DNA of 36,319 nucleotides from assembly GCA_937920545.1 (NCBI GenBank), contig CAKZUG010000102.1, forward strand, positions 1 through 36,319. The letters run 5' to 3'. Source of the stretch: an uncultured Saccharophagus sp. Its GTDB lineage: Bacteria > Pseudomonadota > Gammaproteobacteria > Pseudomonadales > Cellvibrionaceae. The notes beneath the pieces were generated by a model. It saw only the letters and a program-made list of their open reading frames with translations. It did no database searches and had not been told where the DNA came from. Shown one piece after another: positions 17,722 to 26,387 of this stretch; the first letter of the stretch is position 1, and every line of letters begins with the position of its first letter. Made by a program: the position numbers and the translations under genes.

Positions 17722-19587
17722 CTAGTAGGCTTTTACTTGTATAAATTGGCAGTTGTTATTGGCGTTAAAGGTCACGGTGTTGCCTGTAAAGCCTGTGCCT
17801 TTTATAAAGTTTCTATTAACGTCAACGGTGTTGCTGCCGTCGGTTGCGTTGCCTCTAAAGTCGCAGTTGCGGTGGGTGTCGCTGTCTTTAATAGAAACGG
17901 TGCCGTTATCCAGTGCTTGGCTAAAGGTAACGCAGTTGCTTTGGCTAAGGTCTAGCTCGGCACTTGTTCTAAAGTCAACTAACTGACAGCTCGCGCTAAC
18001 AGGTACAACGGGTTCAGTTGGTGTATCTGGTGTTGGTTCTTGTTCAGGTTCTTGTTCAGGTTCTGTTGGTGCAGTTGGAGCTACCGGTGTTGTAGGTGTT
18101 GCATCAACGGGTGTTTCCGGTTGTGTCGGTTGCGTTGGCATTTCTGGTGTGGTTTCGCTACCCATAATACCGCCACGGTCGGCTGGTTGGTTGTTGGTGC
18201 AGGCGTCGCGGCTAATACATGATTCGCCATTTTCAAAACCCCAACCACTTTGGTCGTTTTCACAGAGTGTGGTTCTGTCTCCGTACCAGTTACAGTATGC
18301 GCCGCTGTGGGTGTTAATAGGCGTTTCTTCGGGTGTTGGGTCTTGCTCGGGGGTGTCTACAGGTTGTGGTGTTTCTTCTGGAGTTTCTTCTGGTGTAATA
18401 GGAGCGGGCTGCGCTGGAGTAGGTGTGGGCACTGTTGATGGTTCACTGCCGCAACCGCTGGTTAGTTCGTCAAAGCACGCGTAAGGCCCAAGGTTGGGCT
18501 GTTCAATGGCTGGGTCAAGTGTATAGCTAATGTTACGTACCGCATAGCTACGTGTAACTAGCTCGGTGCCGCCGTCTAAACGTACATTGTTAGATATATT
18601 GAGGGTTTCTTCCTGCGCTCTAAACGTCCCCGAATCGCGGTTTAAGCGTATTTCATTATCGTAAATATTTGAGCGGCGGTGTTCTCTGAAGGTATAAATA
18701 GCATGGTCTACATCAGTATCGCCGCCCCAGTCCATATAATTGTTACGTACGATAACGTCGGTACCTTTTAAATCGATAAAGCTATCGGCTTGGGGCGAGC
18801 CTGCGGTGCCTATAATACCGTCAGCTAATAGGTGGTTGTATTCAATAACGGTACCCGTGGTGCCCGCTTTTACGTCGATGCTTTCTGCGGTAATACCCGG
18901 GCCAATTTTACATCCTGCAATGCGGTTGTAGTCGCTAAAGTCTTGCTTGTCGGCTTCATTACCTTTATTTGTACCTATGTATACGCCCTCAGCTGAGCCT
19001 TCATAACCTACACGTTTACCTGTGCTATGAATGTAGCAGTTTTTAATGGTGTTGTATGAACTGCTATTGCGAAAGTGGACGGCTTCTTGGCCTGTGTTGT
19101 ACACCTCGACATTGTCCATGACGTTATGGTTGGCACCTTCTAACATGATGCCTTTTTGCGTGCCGGAAAATTTTAAATTTTTAATAATCCAGTGGTCACC
19201 TTCGAGTAAAAATACATACCCAAGGTTAATATTGTCGCCTAGTAGAGTTTGTTTGTTGTTTTTATTGGCCGATGTCAGTGTAATGGGTGCATTACGGGTG
19301 CCGTTTTTATTGCTATAAAAATAGGCACGGCCAAAACCGTCGTCATAAAAGCGACGAGTCTCACCGCTTGTGGCGCGGCTACCGATATAATTTCCTGGGT
19401 GTAGAGTAATTATATCGCCAGGGCTGGCTGTATTAAGGGCTGTTTGTAGCTGGGTTGTGTCGTATACATTTACTGTGTTTGCGGTTGCTAAACCACTTGC
19501 CGTAGTGAAAACAATAATCGTTGTGGTTTTTTTTGTGATTATTGATATTAGGGTTGAAAGTGCTGTTGGCGTGATTTTTTTAATCAT
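17722..19587 (-). CDS. Secreted right-handed beta-helix protein with CBM10-like module
   Basis: Probably an extracellular polysaccharide lyase or glycan-binding protein. Residues 1-36 form a signal peptide ending near LATA|NTV. Residues ~40-375 carry PbH1-type beta-helix repeats typical of the pectin-lyase fold (WIIKNLKFSG, HNVMDNVEVYNTG, YNTIKNCYIHSTG, ESIDVKAGTTGTVIEYN, VIVRNNYMDWGG). A Pro/Thr/Glu linker follows. A ~40-residue CBM10-like domain (CNWYGDRTTLCENDQSGWGFEN, then SCISRDAC) lies at ~430-470. A second Pro/Glu linker leads to a Cys-containing C-terminal domain (~530-621) that I do not recognise. GAGG lies 6 bases before ATG 19587. The lyase family and substrate cannot be fixed from sequence alone. 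Repeat copy D begins at its stop. Confidence 0.82.
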   Translation of the reverse strand: MIKKITPTALSTLISIITKKTTTIIVFTTASGLATANTVNVYDTTQLQTALNTASPGDIITLHPGNYIGSRATSGETRRFYDDGFGRAYFYSNKNGTRNAPITLTSANKNNKQTLLGDNINLGYVFLLEGDHWIIKNLKFSGTQKGIMLEGANHNVMDNVEVYNTGQEAVHFRNSSSYNTIKNCYIHSTGKRVGYEGSAEGVYIGTNKGNEADKQDFSDYNRIAGCKIGPGITAESIDVKAGTTGTVIEYNHLLADGIIGTAGSPQADSFIDLKGTDVIVRNNYMDWGGDTDVDHAIYTFREHRRSNIYDNEIRLNRDSGTFRAQEETLNISNNVRLDGGTELVTRSYAVRNISYTLDPAIEQPNLGPYACFDELTSGCGSEPSTVPTPTPAQPAPITPEETPEETPQPVDTPEQDPTPEETPINTHSGAYCNWYGDRTTLCENDQSGWGFENGESCISRDACTNNQPADRGGIMGSETTPEMPTQPTQPETPVDATPTTPVAPTAPTEPEQEPEQEPTPDTPTEPVVPVSASCQLVDFRTSAELDLSQSNCVTFSQALDNGTVSIKDSDTHRNCDFRGNATDGSNTVDVNRNFIKGTGFTGNTVTFNANNNCQFIQVKAY

Positions 19588-19930
19588 TTGGAGCCTCTAC
19601 TTTATTTGTATTATTTTTTATTTTTTATTTTTTTTGTTGCGTTTTTAGGGTTTTTTATATTTCTTATTATTATAAAGTGAATGGTTAACGCGTTTTTTTT
19701 GGCGCGATGCTTTCGTCTTGTTGTGTTAAACGTAGACAATATTGTTTATTTGGCAATATTTTTTTATTTTTTTATTTTTTTTGAAGCCGTTGGTGTTTTG
19801 TCGGCACTTTTTTTGTATAAGAATAAAAGTTTTAGTGTTAATTTGGTCTAGCTTTTTTTTGTATCTGTTTTGACGCTGTAAATTCACTTAACTAGCATTA
19901 AGTTAGATAAAGACATAGCGAAAAAACGTA
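19588..19930. promoter_or_regulatory. Divergent intergenic region, beta-helix gene / REC-GGDEF-EAL gene
   Basis: This 343-base, strongly T-rich (+ strand) gap holds both promoters. For the + gene, TTGACG (19870-19875), 17 bases, then TAGCAT (19893-19898) is a fair sigma-70 candidate about 33 bases before ATG 19931. At 19738-19760 the inverted repeat AATATTG/CAATATT is followed by long T-runs and resembles a terminator on +. No + gene lies upstream to need it, so it may only reflect AT-rich composition. Confidence 0.45.
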
Positions 19931-21697
19931 ATGATAAAAAATAAAGTAAAAGGTTCTAGCCCTATTAATATTTTACATGTTGAAGATTCATCTATTGATG
20001 CGAAAATTATTGCTAATACGCTTCAAGAGTCTGGCGTTAATATTAATTCAATAGAATTGGTAACGAGTTTAAAGGGGGCGGTGGCTCATCTATATGCGCA
20101 CGACGTGGATGTTGTGCTGCTCGATTTACATGTGGATGACTCGTTTGGTTTGGCTTCAATTGAGGCCATACATGCTCATTTTTCCGATTTGGCAATTATT
20201 GTTTTATCTGGCGCTAGTGATGAAGCGCTTGCTCTTAAAACAATAAAGATGGGTGCGCAAGATTACATAATCAAAGATCATATATCCAAGTATACGTTAG
20301 CTCGTAGTATTGATTATGCTTTGGAGCGCAAGGGTTATGAACGGCAGTTATTTGCTTTGGCGAATACCGATGTTCTTACTGGATTGCCTAATCGTGGCGC
20401 TATGATGCGGTTTTTGAAAACGCACTTTGCTCGGCCGCCTATAGATAACAGTAAGCTGTGTTTAATCTATATTAACTGCGATAAATTTAAGGTGCTTAAT
20501 GATTCGATGGGGCATATGGTCGCTGATGATTTCTTGAGGTGTTTTGCGCGTAAGCTTCAGGATTTAGCTTCGCCATCTGATTTTGTTGCACGTATAGCGG
20601 GCGATGAGTTTGGTGTGGTATTAAATGTTGATGATCGTGAGGTTCAGCCCTTTATACAATTTTGCCGTTCCGTTTTGTGTTTGTTTAATACTGGTATTGA
20701 ATCTGAAAATAAAGAGTTGTTGAAGGTTTCGTGTAGTATTGGTGTCGCACAAACTGATTTTATTCATTTAGATAAACCCGTTGAGACGCTGATGAACCAT
20801 GCTGTTACAGCCATGTATAAAGTTAAGAATGATGGCGGTGACAATGTGTCCGTTTATGACAAGATATTAGAAGATTCTTCTATTCGTCGTGCTAGTTTGC
20901 TGAAAAAAGCGAGTGGTGCATTTAAAAAGGGTGAGTTTTATTTAAATCATCAGGTGATCATTGATGCCGAATCAAAAAAGCCAATGGGTATGGAGAGTTT
21001 GTTGCGCTGGAAAACATGCCAGGGTGAGCATATATCGCCGTTTGAGTTTATCCCTATTTTAGAGGATACCAAGCTTATTTTTTCTGTGGGCTTGTGGGTT
21101 GTTCGTCAGGCTTGTTTGGATTATTTGGAGTTAATTAATAAGAATCTGTTGCCATCTAATGCTTGGGTCAGCGTTAATGTCTCGCCGTTGCAGTTACAAG
21201 ATCGGCGCTTTAGTCATGGTGTTGAGCAAATTTTAAATTCAACCAATATGCCATCTAACTGTTTGCATCTAGAGTTAACCGAGACATTAATGATTGAACG
21301 TAAAGATATTTTAATGCGTGAGCTTTTAAAACTTAAGGCTTTAGGTTGTCGTTTATCCATGGATGATTTTGGTGTGGGGCAATCGTCTATGAGCTACCTT
21401 AAGGATTTGCCTTTTGATACGCTGAAAATTGATCAGTCTTTTATTTTACCGTTTTCGAGTAAGAAATCTGAAAAAGCTATTTTAAAAGCCATGATTGCAC
21501 TTGCCCACAATTTAGGTAAGAAAGTGGTGGCAGAGGGTGTCGAGAAAAAAGAGGCTGCTGAATTCTTAATTCAAGAAAAGTGTGATTATTTGCAAGGGTA
21601 CTATTTTTCAAGGCCAGCGGAACTTGCTGTGGTTATCTCTAATCTTGAGCCAAGTGGCAATCTGGTTGCGCGCTGTAATACCGTAAGTGGGTTGTGA
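19931..21697 (+). CDS. Response regulator with GGDEF and EAL domains
   Basis: Predicted cytoplasmic c-di-GMP enzyme under two-component control; no kinase gene lies beside it. Residues ~12-130 form a receiver domain (ILHVEDSSIDAKI, acceptor D65 in VVLLDLHV, VLSGASD, YIIKD). Residues ~150-310 are GGDEF (TDVLTGLPNRGAMM), with the signature as AGDEF (A223). AGDEF is sometimes active, so cyclase activity is uncertain. Residues ~325-575 are EAL, with the first motif as MESLLRW (E355 kept). The remaining catalytic motifs are intact: NVSPLQLQ, LELTET, MDDFGVGQSSMSYL, LPFDTLKIDQSF, AEGVE, LQGYYFSRP. The main activity is therefore most likely c-di-GMP hydrolysis. It could act on pilus or biofilm control, given pilA and the HD-GYP gene nearby, but that is inference. 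Confidence 0.93.
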   Translation: MIKNKVKGSSPINILHVEDSSIDAKIIANTLQESGVNINSIELVTSLKGAVAHLYAHDVDVVLLDLHVDDSFGLASIEAIHAHFSDLAIIVLSGASDEALALKTIKMGAQDYIIKDHISKYTLARSIDYALERKGYERQLFALANTDVLTGLPNRGAMMRFLKTHFARPPIDNSKLCLIYINCDKFKVLNDSMGHMVADDFLRCFARKLQDLASPSDFVARIAGDEFGVVLNVDDREVQPFIQFCRSVLCLFNTGIESENKELLKVSCSIGVAQTDFIHLDKPVETLMNHAVTAMYKVKNDGGDNVSVYDKILEDSSIRRASLLKKASGAFKKGEFYLNHQVIIDAESKKPMGMESLLRWKTCQGEHISPFEFIPILEDTKLIFSVGLWVVRQACLDYLELINKNLLPSNAWVSVNVSPLQLQDRRFSHGVEQILNSTNMPSNCLHLELTETLMIERKDILMRELLKLKALGCRLSMDDFGVGQSSMSYLKDLPFDTLKIDQSFILPFSSKKSEKAILKAMIALAHNLGKKVVAEGVEKKEAAEFLIQEKCDYLQGYYFSRPAELAVVISNLEPSGNLVARCNTVSGL

Positions 21698-21722
21698 GGC
21701 CAAACTTGGCATGATAAAAAGC

Positions 21723-21799
21723 GCGACTAGCAGCTCTTGGTGTGATCTTGGATAGAGCTTGGGTAGATCTGAGGTAGACCTTGGAGCTGCTTTAGTCGC
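21723..21799. terminator. Large hairpin with 11-bp tandem repeats between convergent genes
   Basis: Arms GCGACTAGCAGCTC and GAGCTGC-TT-TAGTCGC (a 2-base bulge) enclose a loop of about 47 bases. Most of the loop is four imperfect 11-base repeats at 21745-21788 (ATCTTGGATAG, AGCTTGGGTAG, ATCTGAGGTAG, ACCTTGGAGCT). Its place between the stops of the EAL gene and purK suggests a bidirectional terminator. Confidence 0.55.
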
Positions 21800-21803
21800 T
21801 ACT

Positions 21804-22910
21804 TTAATATGGGCTGTATGCAATAGTATGTAAGCGTGCAAGCTCGGTTTTCGTTTCGGCTTGCGAATGCGTCATAACGGTAATATGGCCAAGTTTTCTT
21901 TTGGGTTTTGTGGCCTTGCCGTACAGCGTTAGAAAGTTATTGGCCCCTTCTACTTGGCGTGCGGTGACGGTAACACCCAATAGGTTTAGCATGCCGCAAG
22001 GCAATGTTTGCTCAGTGTTACCAAGCGTCAAACCGCTAATTGCTCTAATATGATTTTCAAACTGACTTGTTGGCACGCCTTTCGATGTCCAGTGGCCACT
22101 GTTGTGAACACGTGGGGCAATTTCATTAATAATCAGTTTGTCATCAATTAAAAAGCACTCCATGCATACCAATCCAACATAATCGAGCGTTTCGCACACG
22201 CGTTTTAGGTAGGTTTGACCTTCTTTGTTTATTGCATCAGGCAGGTTTGGAGCAGGTGCAATCGATTTTATCAGTGTGCCATTGTGATGCTCGTTCTCAA
22301 CACAAGGGTAAAAGGTGATATCACCTTTTGTGTTGCGAGCAGCTAAAAATGATATTTCTCGGTCGAATGCAACAAAGCTTTCTGCTACCCAAGCACCAGG
22401 GAAGGTAATCTCTTGTGTGATTGTGTGTTGGTTATCTTCTGTGATTTTAAATTGATTGTAGCCGTCGTAACCTTCTTCTTGCGTTTTAAGAAATATTGGC
22501 TTTTGAAGAGTGCTTATCGCATGCTCTAGGCTGGCTTTATCAGTAACAACTGCGTAGTCGGCTATAGGAATCTGCTGTTTTTGTAAAAAAGCTTTTTCAC
22601 TATGGCGGTTTTTAAATGCCTCAAGTGCGCGCGTGTTTGGTGCCACATTGGTGAGTTTGCTTAGCGCTGTAAGTAGCTCGATGTCGACATGTTCTTTCTC
22701 GACAGTAATTACATCGGGTTCACCCAGTTGGCTAAAGAGGGTGTGAGGTGTTTGATCTGTACGTATGATGGTGTCGCCCAAACCTTTTACGCAGGTGATG
22801 TCATCGGTTTGTTCGGCTAAAAAGCTGAATGTAAAACCCATTGGGCGTCCACTTTGCGCCATCATTTGGGCTAGCTGACCTGACCCAACAATGGCTATGT
22901 GTAAGCTCAT
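21804..22910 (-). CDS. purK: N5-carboxyaminoimidazole ribonucleotide synthase PurK
   Basis: ATP-grasp enzyme that carboxylates AIR with bicarbonate and ATP to N5-CAIR in de novo purine synthesis. At 368 residues it has normal length. The N-terminus [22 protein letters not shown] is the PurK dinucleotide-like loop. TVEKEHVD, the ATP-grasp loop [13 protein letters not shown], and [16 protein letters not shown] (metal and substrate site) are all present. Its ATG overlaps the purE stop (ATGA), so the two are translationally coupled and work in sequence. Confidence 0.97.
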   Translation of the reverse strand: MSLHIAIVGSGQLAQMMAQSGRPMGFTFSFLAEQTDDITCVKGLGDTIIRTDQTPHTLFSQLGEPDVITVEKEHVDIELLTALSKLTNVAPNTRALEAFKNRHSEKAFLQKQQIPIADYAVVTDKASLEHAISTLQKPIFLKTQEEGYDGYNQFKITEDNQHTITQEITFPGAWVAESFVAFDREISFLAARNTKGDITFYPCVENEHHNGTLIKSIAPAPNLPDAINKEGQTYLKRVCETLDYVGLVCMECFLIDDKLIINEIAPRVHNSGHWTSKGVPTSQFENHIRAISGLTLGNTEQTLPCGMLNLLGVTVTARQVEGANNFLTLYGKATKPKRKLGHITVMTHSQAETKTELARLHTIAYSPY

Positions 22911-23389
22911 TCCACTGACTCCAATACGCTTTCAGTTTGTTTGGCGCGCCATGTCTGTAATCTTTTTTGAAGATCCGGATCAGATGTGGCCAATATTTGG
23001 CTGGCTAGTAGGCCTGCATTGTAAGCGCCAGCTTCACCAATGGCTTGTGTTGCTACCGCAACGCCTTTTGGCATTTGCGCCATGGAGAGTAAGCTGTCCA
23101 TGCCTTTTAAATGCTTACTAGCCATTGGACAGGCAATAACAGGTAGCCATGTCATTGATGCGGCCATACCCGCAAGATGTGCTGCGCCGCCTGCACCGGC
23201 AATAATCACTTTGGTGCCGTTGGTTTCTGAGTTTTTGCAAAACTCGACTAATCGGTGGGGGGTTCGGTGTGCTGAGACAATACTGACTTCAAACTCTACC
23301 CCAAGTTCTTTTAAAGGTATAAGCGCAGCTTGCATAGCCGGCCAGTCAGAACGTGACCCCATAATAATTTGAACGGGTGCTTTAGACAT
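22907..23389 (-). CDS. purE: N5-CAIR mutase PurE
   Basis: Class I PurE, which moves the carboxylate of N5-CAIR to C4 to form CAIR, the step after PurK. The 160-residue length is normal. Family motifs: [12 protein letters not shown] at the N-terminus (phosphate site), [13 protein letters not shown] with the catalytic His, and [27 protein letters not shown]. The start is ATG 23389 with AGG 8 bases upstream. It is the first gene of the purEK pair. Confidence 0.98.
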   Translation of the reverse strand: MSKAPVQIIMGSRSDWPAMQAALIPLKELGVEFEVSIVSAHRTPHRLVEFCKNSETNGTKVIIAGAGGAAHLAGMAASMTWLPVIACPMASKHLKGMDSLLSMAQMPKGVAVATQAIGEAGAYNAGLLASQILATSDPDLQKRLQTWRAKQTESVLESVE

Positions 23390-23901
23390 GATATTTACCT
23401 GTGCGTATGTACGCTGCGTTTATTTGAAAAATAGCAATACAGCCAAAATGGGTATTTGGGCTACGTTTTAAGGGCGTTTAATATCAGGCCGATATAGCTG
23501 AAACATTACCCCAATTTTTGAGGGTGCATACGCTATCACGCCTTATAAAGTGATTCAATATAAACTTGGTGGTCGCGATGAATTAACTGACAGATATTAA
23601 CAAGACACAACGAAAGAGTACCTCTGGGTATGAGGCCGTCGGAGGCAAGGCGCCGACGCAGAGTGTATAGTGGTATATTTGCAGCGTGCCCCATACACAG
23701 GGGGGTGTTCTTTTCAACTGTCTCAGTAGTAAGTACAGCAGTATCTTGAATTGGGGGTGGCTATAGGCAATAAAATGTGTAAGTTTTGTATCTATGCCAT
23801 TATATGTGATCGTAATTTGGCCCTTAGCGTAGATACCTTGTGGTAAAAAGTTGCACTGATTATTTGTTATTTTCATCTATTGAGGTTTAAGGCGTTTAAA
23901 T
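23390..23901. other. Intergenic region between purE and the DUF3429 gene
   Basis: This 512-base gap must hold the purE promoter (minus strand) and the promoter of the + strand membrane protein gene. At about 23600-23690 it has a higher-GC block with the inverted repeat CGTCGG...CCGACG, which looks like an old interspersed repeat rather than coding sequence. The track ORF 23583-23876 (97 aa, minus) spans it. That ORF has a poor ribosome site and no recognisable domain, so I do not call it as a gene. Confidence 0.45.
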
Positions 23902-24351
23902 ATGAGTCATGCATTACATATTCAAACTGAGCGAGAAAAGAAAGTGATGGCGGGTTTGGGCTATGCTGGCGTCATTCCGTTTGTTCTTTGTGTATTAGCC
24001 GCTTTTTTTGACGTTAGTTTTTTAGATTTAAAACCTAGCATTGTTTTTTGCACTTACTCCGTTGTTATTGTAACGTTCTTAAGCGGGACTATTTGGGGTA
24101 AAAGCTTGTATTGCGATGATAATAAATTGTTTTATTTGTTATCCAGTAATATTTTTACGCTAATAGCGTGGGTATGTTTACTGACGGTGCATATTTTGGT
24201 TGCACTGCTTGTTTTGTCGCTTTCTTTTGTTGCCTTATTATTTATTGAGACAAGGCAGCCTAATGTCATGGGTAAATATTATTTGATTATGCGTATATCG
24301 CTCACATCTATTGTGGTCTTTTTACATGTTCTTATGGCGTTTGCGCTTTAA
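23902..24351 (+). CDS. DUF3429 family membrane protein
   Basis: A 149-residue inner-membrane protein of unknown function. LGYAGVIPFVLCVLAAFF, then YSVVIVTFLSGTIWGKSL, matches the DUF3429 pattern (LGYxGxIPF ... YSxxILxFLxGxxWG). Four or five hydrophobic segments cover most of the protein, ending in IVVFLHVLMAFAL. The start is ATG 23902. The dedA-like gene follows on the same strand after 86 bases. Confidence 0.8.
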   Translation: MSHALHIQTEREKKVMAGLGYAGVIPFVLCVLAAFFDVSFLDLKPSIVFCTYSVVIVTFLSGTIWGKSLYCDDNKLFYLLSSNIFTLIAWVCLLTVHILVALLVLSLSFVALLFIETRQPNVMGKYYLIMRISLTSIVVFLHVLMAFAL

Positions 24352-24406
24352 GCCTAATGTGAATTTTGATTGCACTTCTCTTCTTATGTATAGTCCAATG
24401 TTAAAG

Positions 24407-24423
24407 GCTTTTAGCCTAAAAGC
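24407..24423 (+). repeat. Hairpin just upstream of the dedA ribosome site
   Basis: Inverted repeat GCTTTTA-GCC-TAAAAGC (7-bp stem, 3-base loop), ending 2 bases before AAGAGG, the ribosome site of the TTG-started DedA gene. It could limit ribosome access, or be the remains of a terminator for the upstream gene. Confidence 0.5.
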
Positions 24424-24437
24424 ATAAGAGGTGTTTT

Positions 24438-25031
24438 TTGATAGATTCGTTGGAACAATTGGCTCAAAATCCCTGGTGGGTTTTTTTTGGTGTGCTGACA
24501 TTTGCTTGGCTTTGGGAGGATGGCGCTCTTATATCTGGGGCGTTGCTTGCTGCTGATGGGGCGATTCATCCCGTATGGGGGGCGCTGGCAGTATTGTTGG
24601 GTATATGTTCTGGCGATGCCGGGTTATATTATATGGGTGTGCTGGCAAGGCGTGTACGTGCTTTAAGGGCGCGTTTATACAAAAAGAAGAACTTCCGTCA
24701 AATGCGCTATAAATTTTCTGAAAAAACCTTTTCTAATATTCTTCTTATTCGTTTTATACCGGGTTTGCGTACTATTGGCTTTAGTTTTTGTGGCTTTGTA
24801 GGCGTAGGATTCATTCGTTTTATGATTGCTATGACATTGGCTGGTGTGGTGTGGGTGAGCTTACTTTATATGCTTATTTATTTTTTAGGCTCTAGTGACT
24901 GGTTCGTGGATTCATATTGGAAATGGTCCTTTGCTTTAGTGGCGGTAGCGCTCTTATTTATTAATAACCGACCTCGTACAGCGTCAACTCTGGCCTCAGT
25001 ACGTGCTCCAACAAAAATACCTGTAGAGTAA
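24438..25031 (+). CDS. DedA family (VTT domain) membrane protein
   Basis: DedA proteins are inner-membrane proteins that move undecaprenyl phosphate or other lipids across the membrane. This one has 197 residues. WLWEDGALISGALLAADGAI is the first re-entrant region, GDAGLYYMGVLARR follows, and FIPGLRTIGFSFCGFVGVGFIRFM contains the conserved F(I/V)PGxR with its arginine. The VTT fold closes with a hydrophobic helix near 145-165 (MTLAGVVWVSLLYMLIYFLG), and one more TM follows. The start is TTG 24438, supported by AAGAGG five to six bases upstream. It is probably co-transcribed with the ATP-grasp gene 71 bases downstream. Confidence 0.88.
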   Translation: MIDSLEQLAQNPWWVFFGVLTFAWLWEDGALISGALLAADGAIHPVWGALAVLLGICSGDAGLYYMGVLARRVRALRARLYKKKNFRQMRYKFSEKTFSNILLIRFIPGLRTIGFSFCGFVGVGFIRFMIAMTLAGVVWVSLLYMLIYFLGSSDWFVDSYWKWSFALVAVALLFINNRPRTASTLASVRAPTKIPVE

Positions 25032-25102
25032 CCAGATTCACTAAACTTTTCGTGCTGTTAGTGTTCTCTACTTCTCCTTTTTTATTTGAATAAGTTTTTT
25101 AT

Positions 25103-26224
25103 ATGTCGTTATCGCTAATCAAGCATGGCCCCAATGCAGGGCTACCGCATTTAAATGAGCAAAAGCGCTCTGCTTCTTTTTATGAGTTTTGGCCTGTTTG
25201 GGTGCTATACATCCCGGTTGTTTTTTACTGGTTATGGCTAGCTATACGTTACCGTGGTTTTGGCTTACCTTTAGCGGCTAACCCGAATGTGTTTTTGGCA
25301 GGTATGCTAGGCGAATCTAAAATTGATTTGTTGGCGTCTGCGGGGGAAACGGCACAGGCGCATATTTTACCGTTTGTTTCTTTTGTTGTTGAGCCTGATG
25401 GCGTGCCTGGCAATGCTAATACGATAAAAGCTCAAGCGTTACTTGATCGGGCTGGACTTACTTATCCTTTAGTGGCGAAGCCTGATGAGGGCTGTCGTGG
25501 TGCAGGCGTGCAAATTGTGGCATCCGAGTCTGAGTTGGAGCGGTATGTTAGGGCGTTTCCGGTAGGTGAAAAGCTTATGTTACAGCGTTTAAGCCAGCAT
25601 AAAGCCGAGGCCGGTGTCTTTTATGTGCGTATGCCTAATGAAAACCAAGGTAAGGTGGTGTCCATAACATTAAAGTACCGCGCGACCGTAACGGGAGACG
25701 GTAAGCGAACAGTTGCCGAGCTAGTTGAAGCCGATAGGCGTGCCTGTAAATTGCGCGATTTATATCGTGAGCGTTTGGGTGATACATGGCGCAGCGTGCC
25801 ACAACGCGGTGAAGAAGTACCGTTGGTTTTTGCGGGTAGCCATTGTCGTGGTGCTATTTTTAAAGATGGGTGTGAGTATATTACGCAAGCACTAAGCGAT
25901 AAAATTGATGCCCTTATGCAAGATTTTCCGGCGTTTTATTATGGTAGGCTCGATATTAAATTTGATAATTTAAGTGATTTTATGGCGGGGCGTACTTTTG
26001 ATGTTATTGAGCTTAATGGCGCAAGCAGTGAGCAAACTCATATCTGGGACAGTAAAACGCCTGTCTTGGTCGTAGTGAAAACATTGTTATTGCAATACAA
26101 AACGCTGTTCATTATTGGCGCTGACTTACGCGATAAAGGTGCGGTTGTACCTTCGTTATTGACGCTTATAAAAGTATGGTGGCGTGATATAACGTCTAAA
26201 ACGACGTATCCTCACACACACTAG
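25103..26224 (+). CDS. Membrane-anchored ATP-grasp ligase-like protein
   Basis: A 373-residue protein with the ATP-grasp fold, likely a carboxylate-amine ligase of unknown substrate. An N-terminal hydrophobic segment (VWVLYIPVVFYWLWLAI, ~32-48) should anchor it to the membrane. TYPLVAKPDEGCRGAGVQIV is the ATP-binding lysine plus glycine loop, and GEKLMLQRL is the adenine-contacting strand. GRLDIKFDN and FDVIELNGASSEQTHIWD give the Asp, Glu and Asn of the Mg-ATP site. The D-Ala-D-Ala ligase-like spacing is preserved, but it is not Ddl. Its position after dedA suggests work on a membrane-linked or envelope substrate; that is inference. A 16-bp palindrome follows the gene. Confidence 0.78.
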   Translation: MSLSLIKHGPNAGLPHLNEQKRSASFYEFWPVWVLYIPVVFYWLWLAIRYRGFGLPLAANPNVFLAGMLGESKIDLLASAGETAQAHILPFVSFVVEPDGVPGNANTIKAQALLDRAGLTYPLVAKPDEGCRGAGVQIVASESELERYVRAFPVGEKLMLQRLSQHKAEAGVFYVRMPNENQGKVVSITLKYRATVTGDGKRTVAELVEADRRACKLRDLYRERLGDTWRSVPQRGEEVPLVFAGSHCRGAIFKDGCEYITQALSDKIDALMQDFPAFYYGRLDIKFDNLSDFMAGRTFDVIELNGASSEQTHIWDSKTPVLVVVKTLLLQYKTLFIIGADLRDKGAVVPSLLTLIKVWWRDITSKTTYPHTH

Positions 26225-26259
26225 AGTGTACCGTGACTTAAAATTGGCATCTCCCCAGT

Positions 26260-26275
26260 TTTAGCCGCGGCTAAA
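26260..26275. repeat. 16-bp perfect palindrome TTTAGCCGCGGCTAAA
   Basis: A perfect dyad 35 bases after the ATP-grasp stop and 112 bases before the next gene's start. As RNA it gives a 6-bp stem with loop CGCG but no T-run. As DNA it resembles a dimeric repressor site. Both readings are possible. Confidence 0.5.
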
Positions 26276-26387
26276 TGAAAGGGCACTTTTGGGTGAAGGC
26301 CATGTCTGATGTGTTTTAACCTGCTACTATCTATTTTTGGTTATTTACTCTGTAGATAGCCCACCTTAACTTAAGTGATTAATTGTA

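Noticed and set aside
17632-17955. 107-aa + ORF across repeat copy D and the end of the beta-helix gene
   Set aside because: Antisense shadow of the beta-helix protein plus repeat sequence.
18040-18484. Several + strand ORFs rich in Cys, Trp, Gly, Val
   Set aside because: Antisense translations of the low-complexity Pro/Thr/Glu linkers and CBM10 of the secreted protein.
19738-19790. Rho-independent terminator on +
   Set aside because: The stem is purely AT-rich and no + strand gene lies upstream; probably compositional.
21745-21788. Possible CRISPR array
   Set aside because: The 11-base repeats are contiguous, imperfect and have no spacers; the larger repeats at 13-17 kb are irregularly spaced with genes between them. 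No cas genes.
23583-23876. 97-aa ORF on the minus strand
   Set aside because: Weak ribosome site, no domain, half of it encoded by a repeat-like GC-rich block; likely not a gene.
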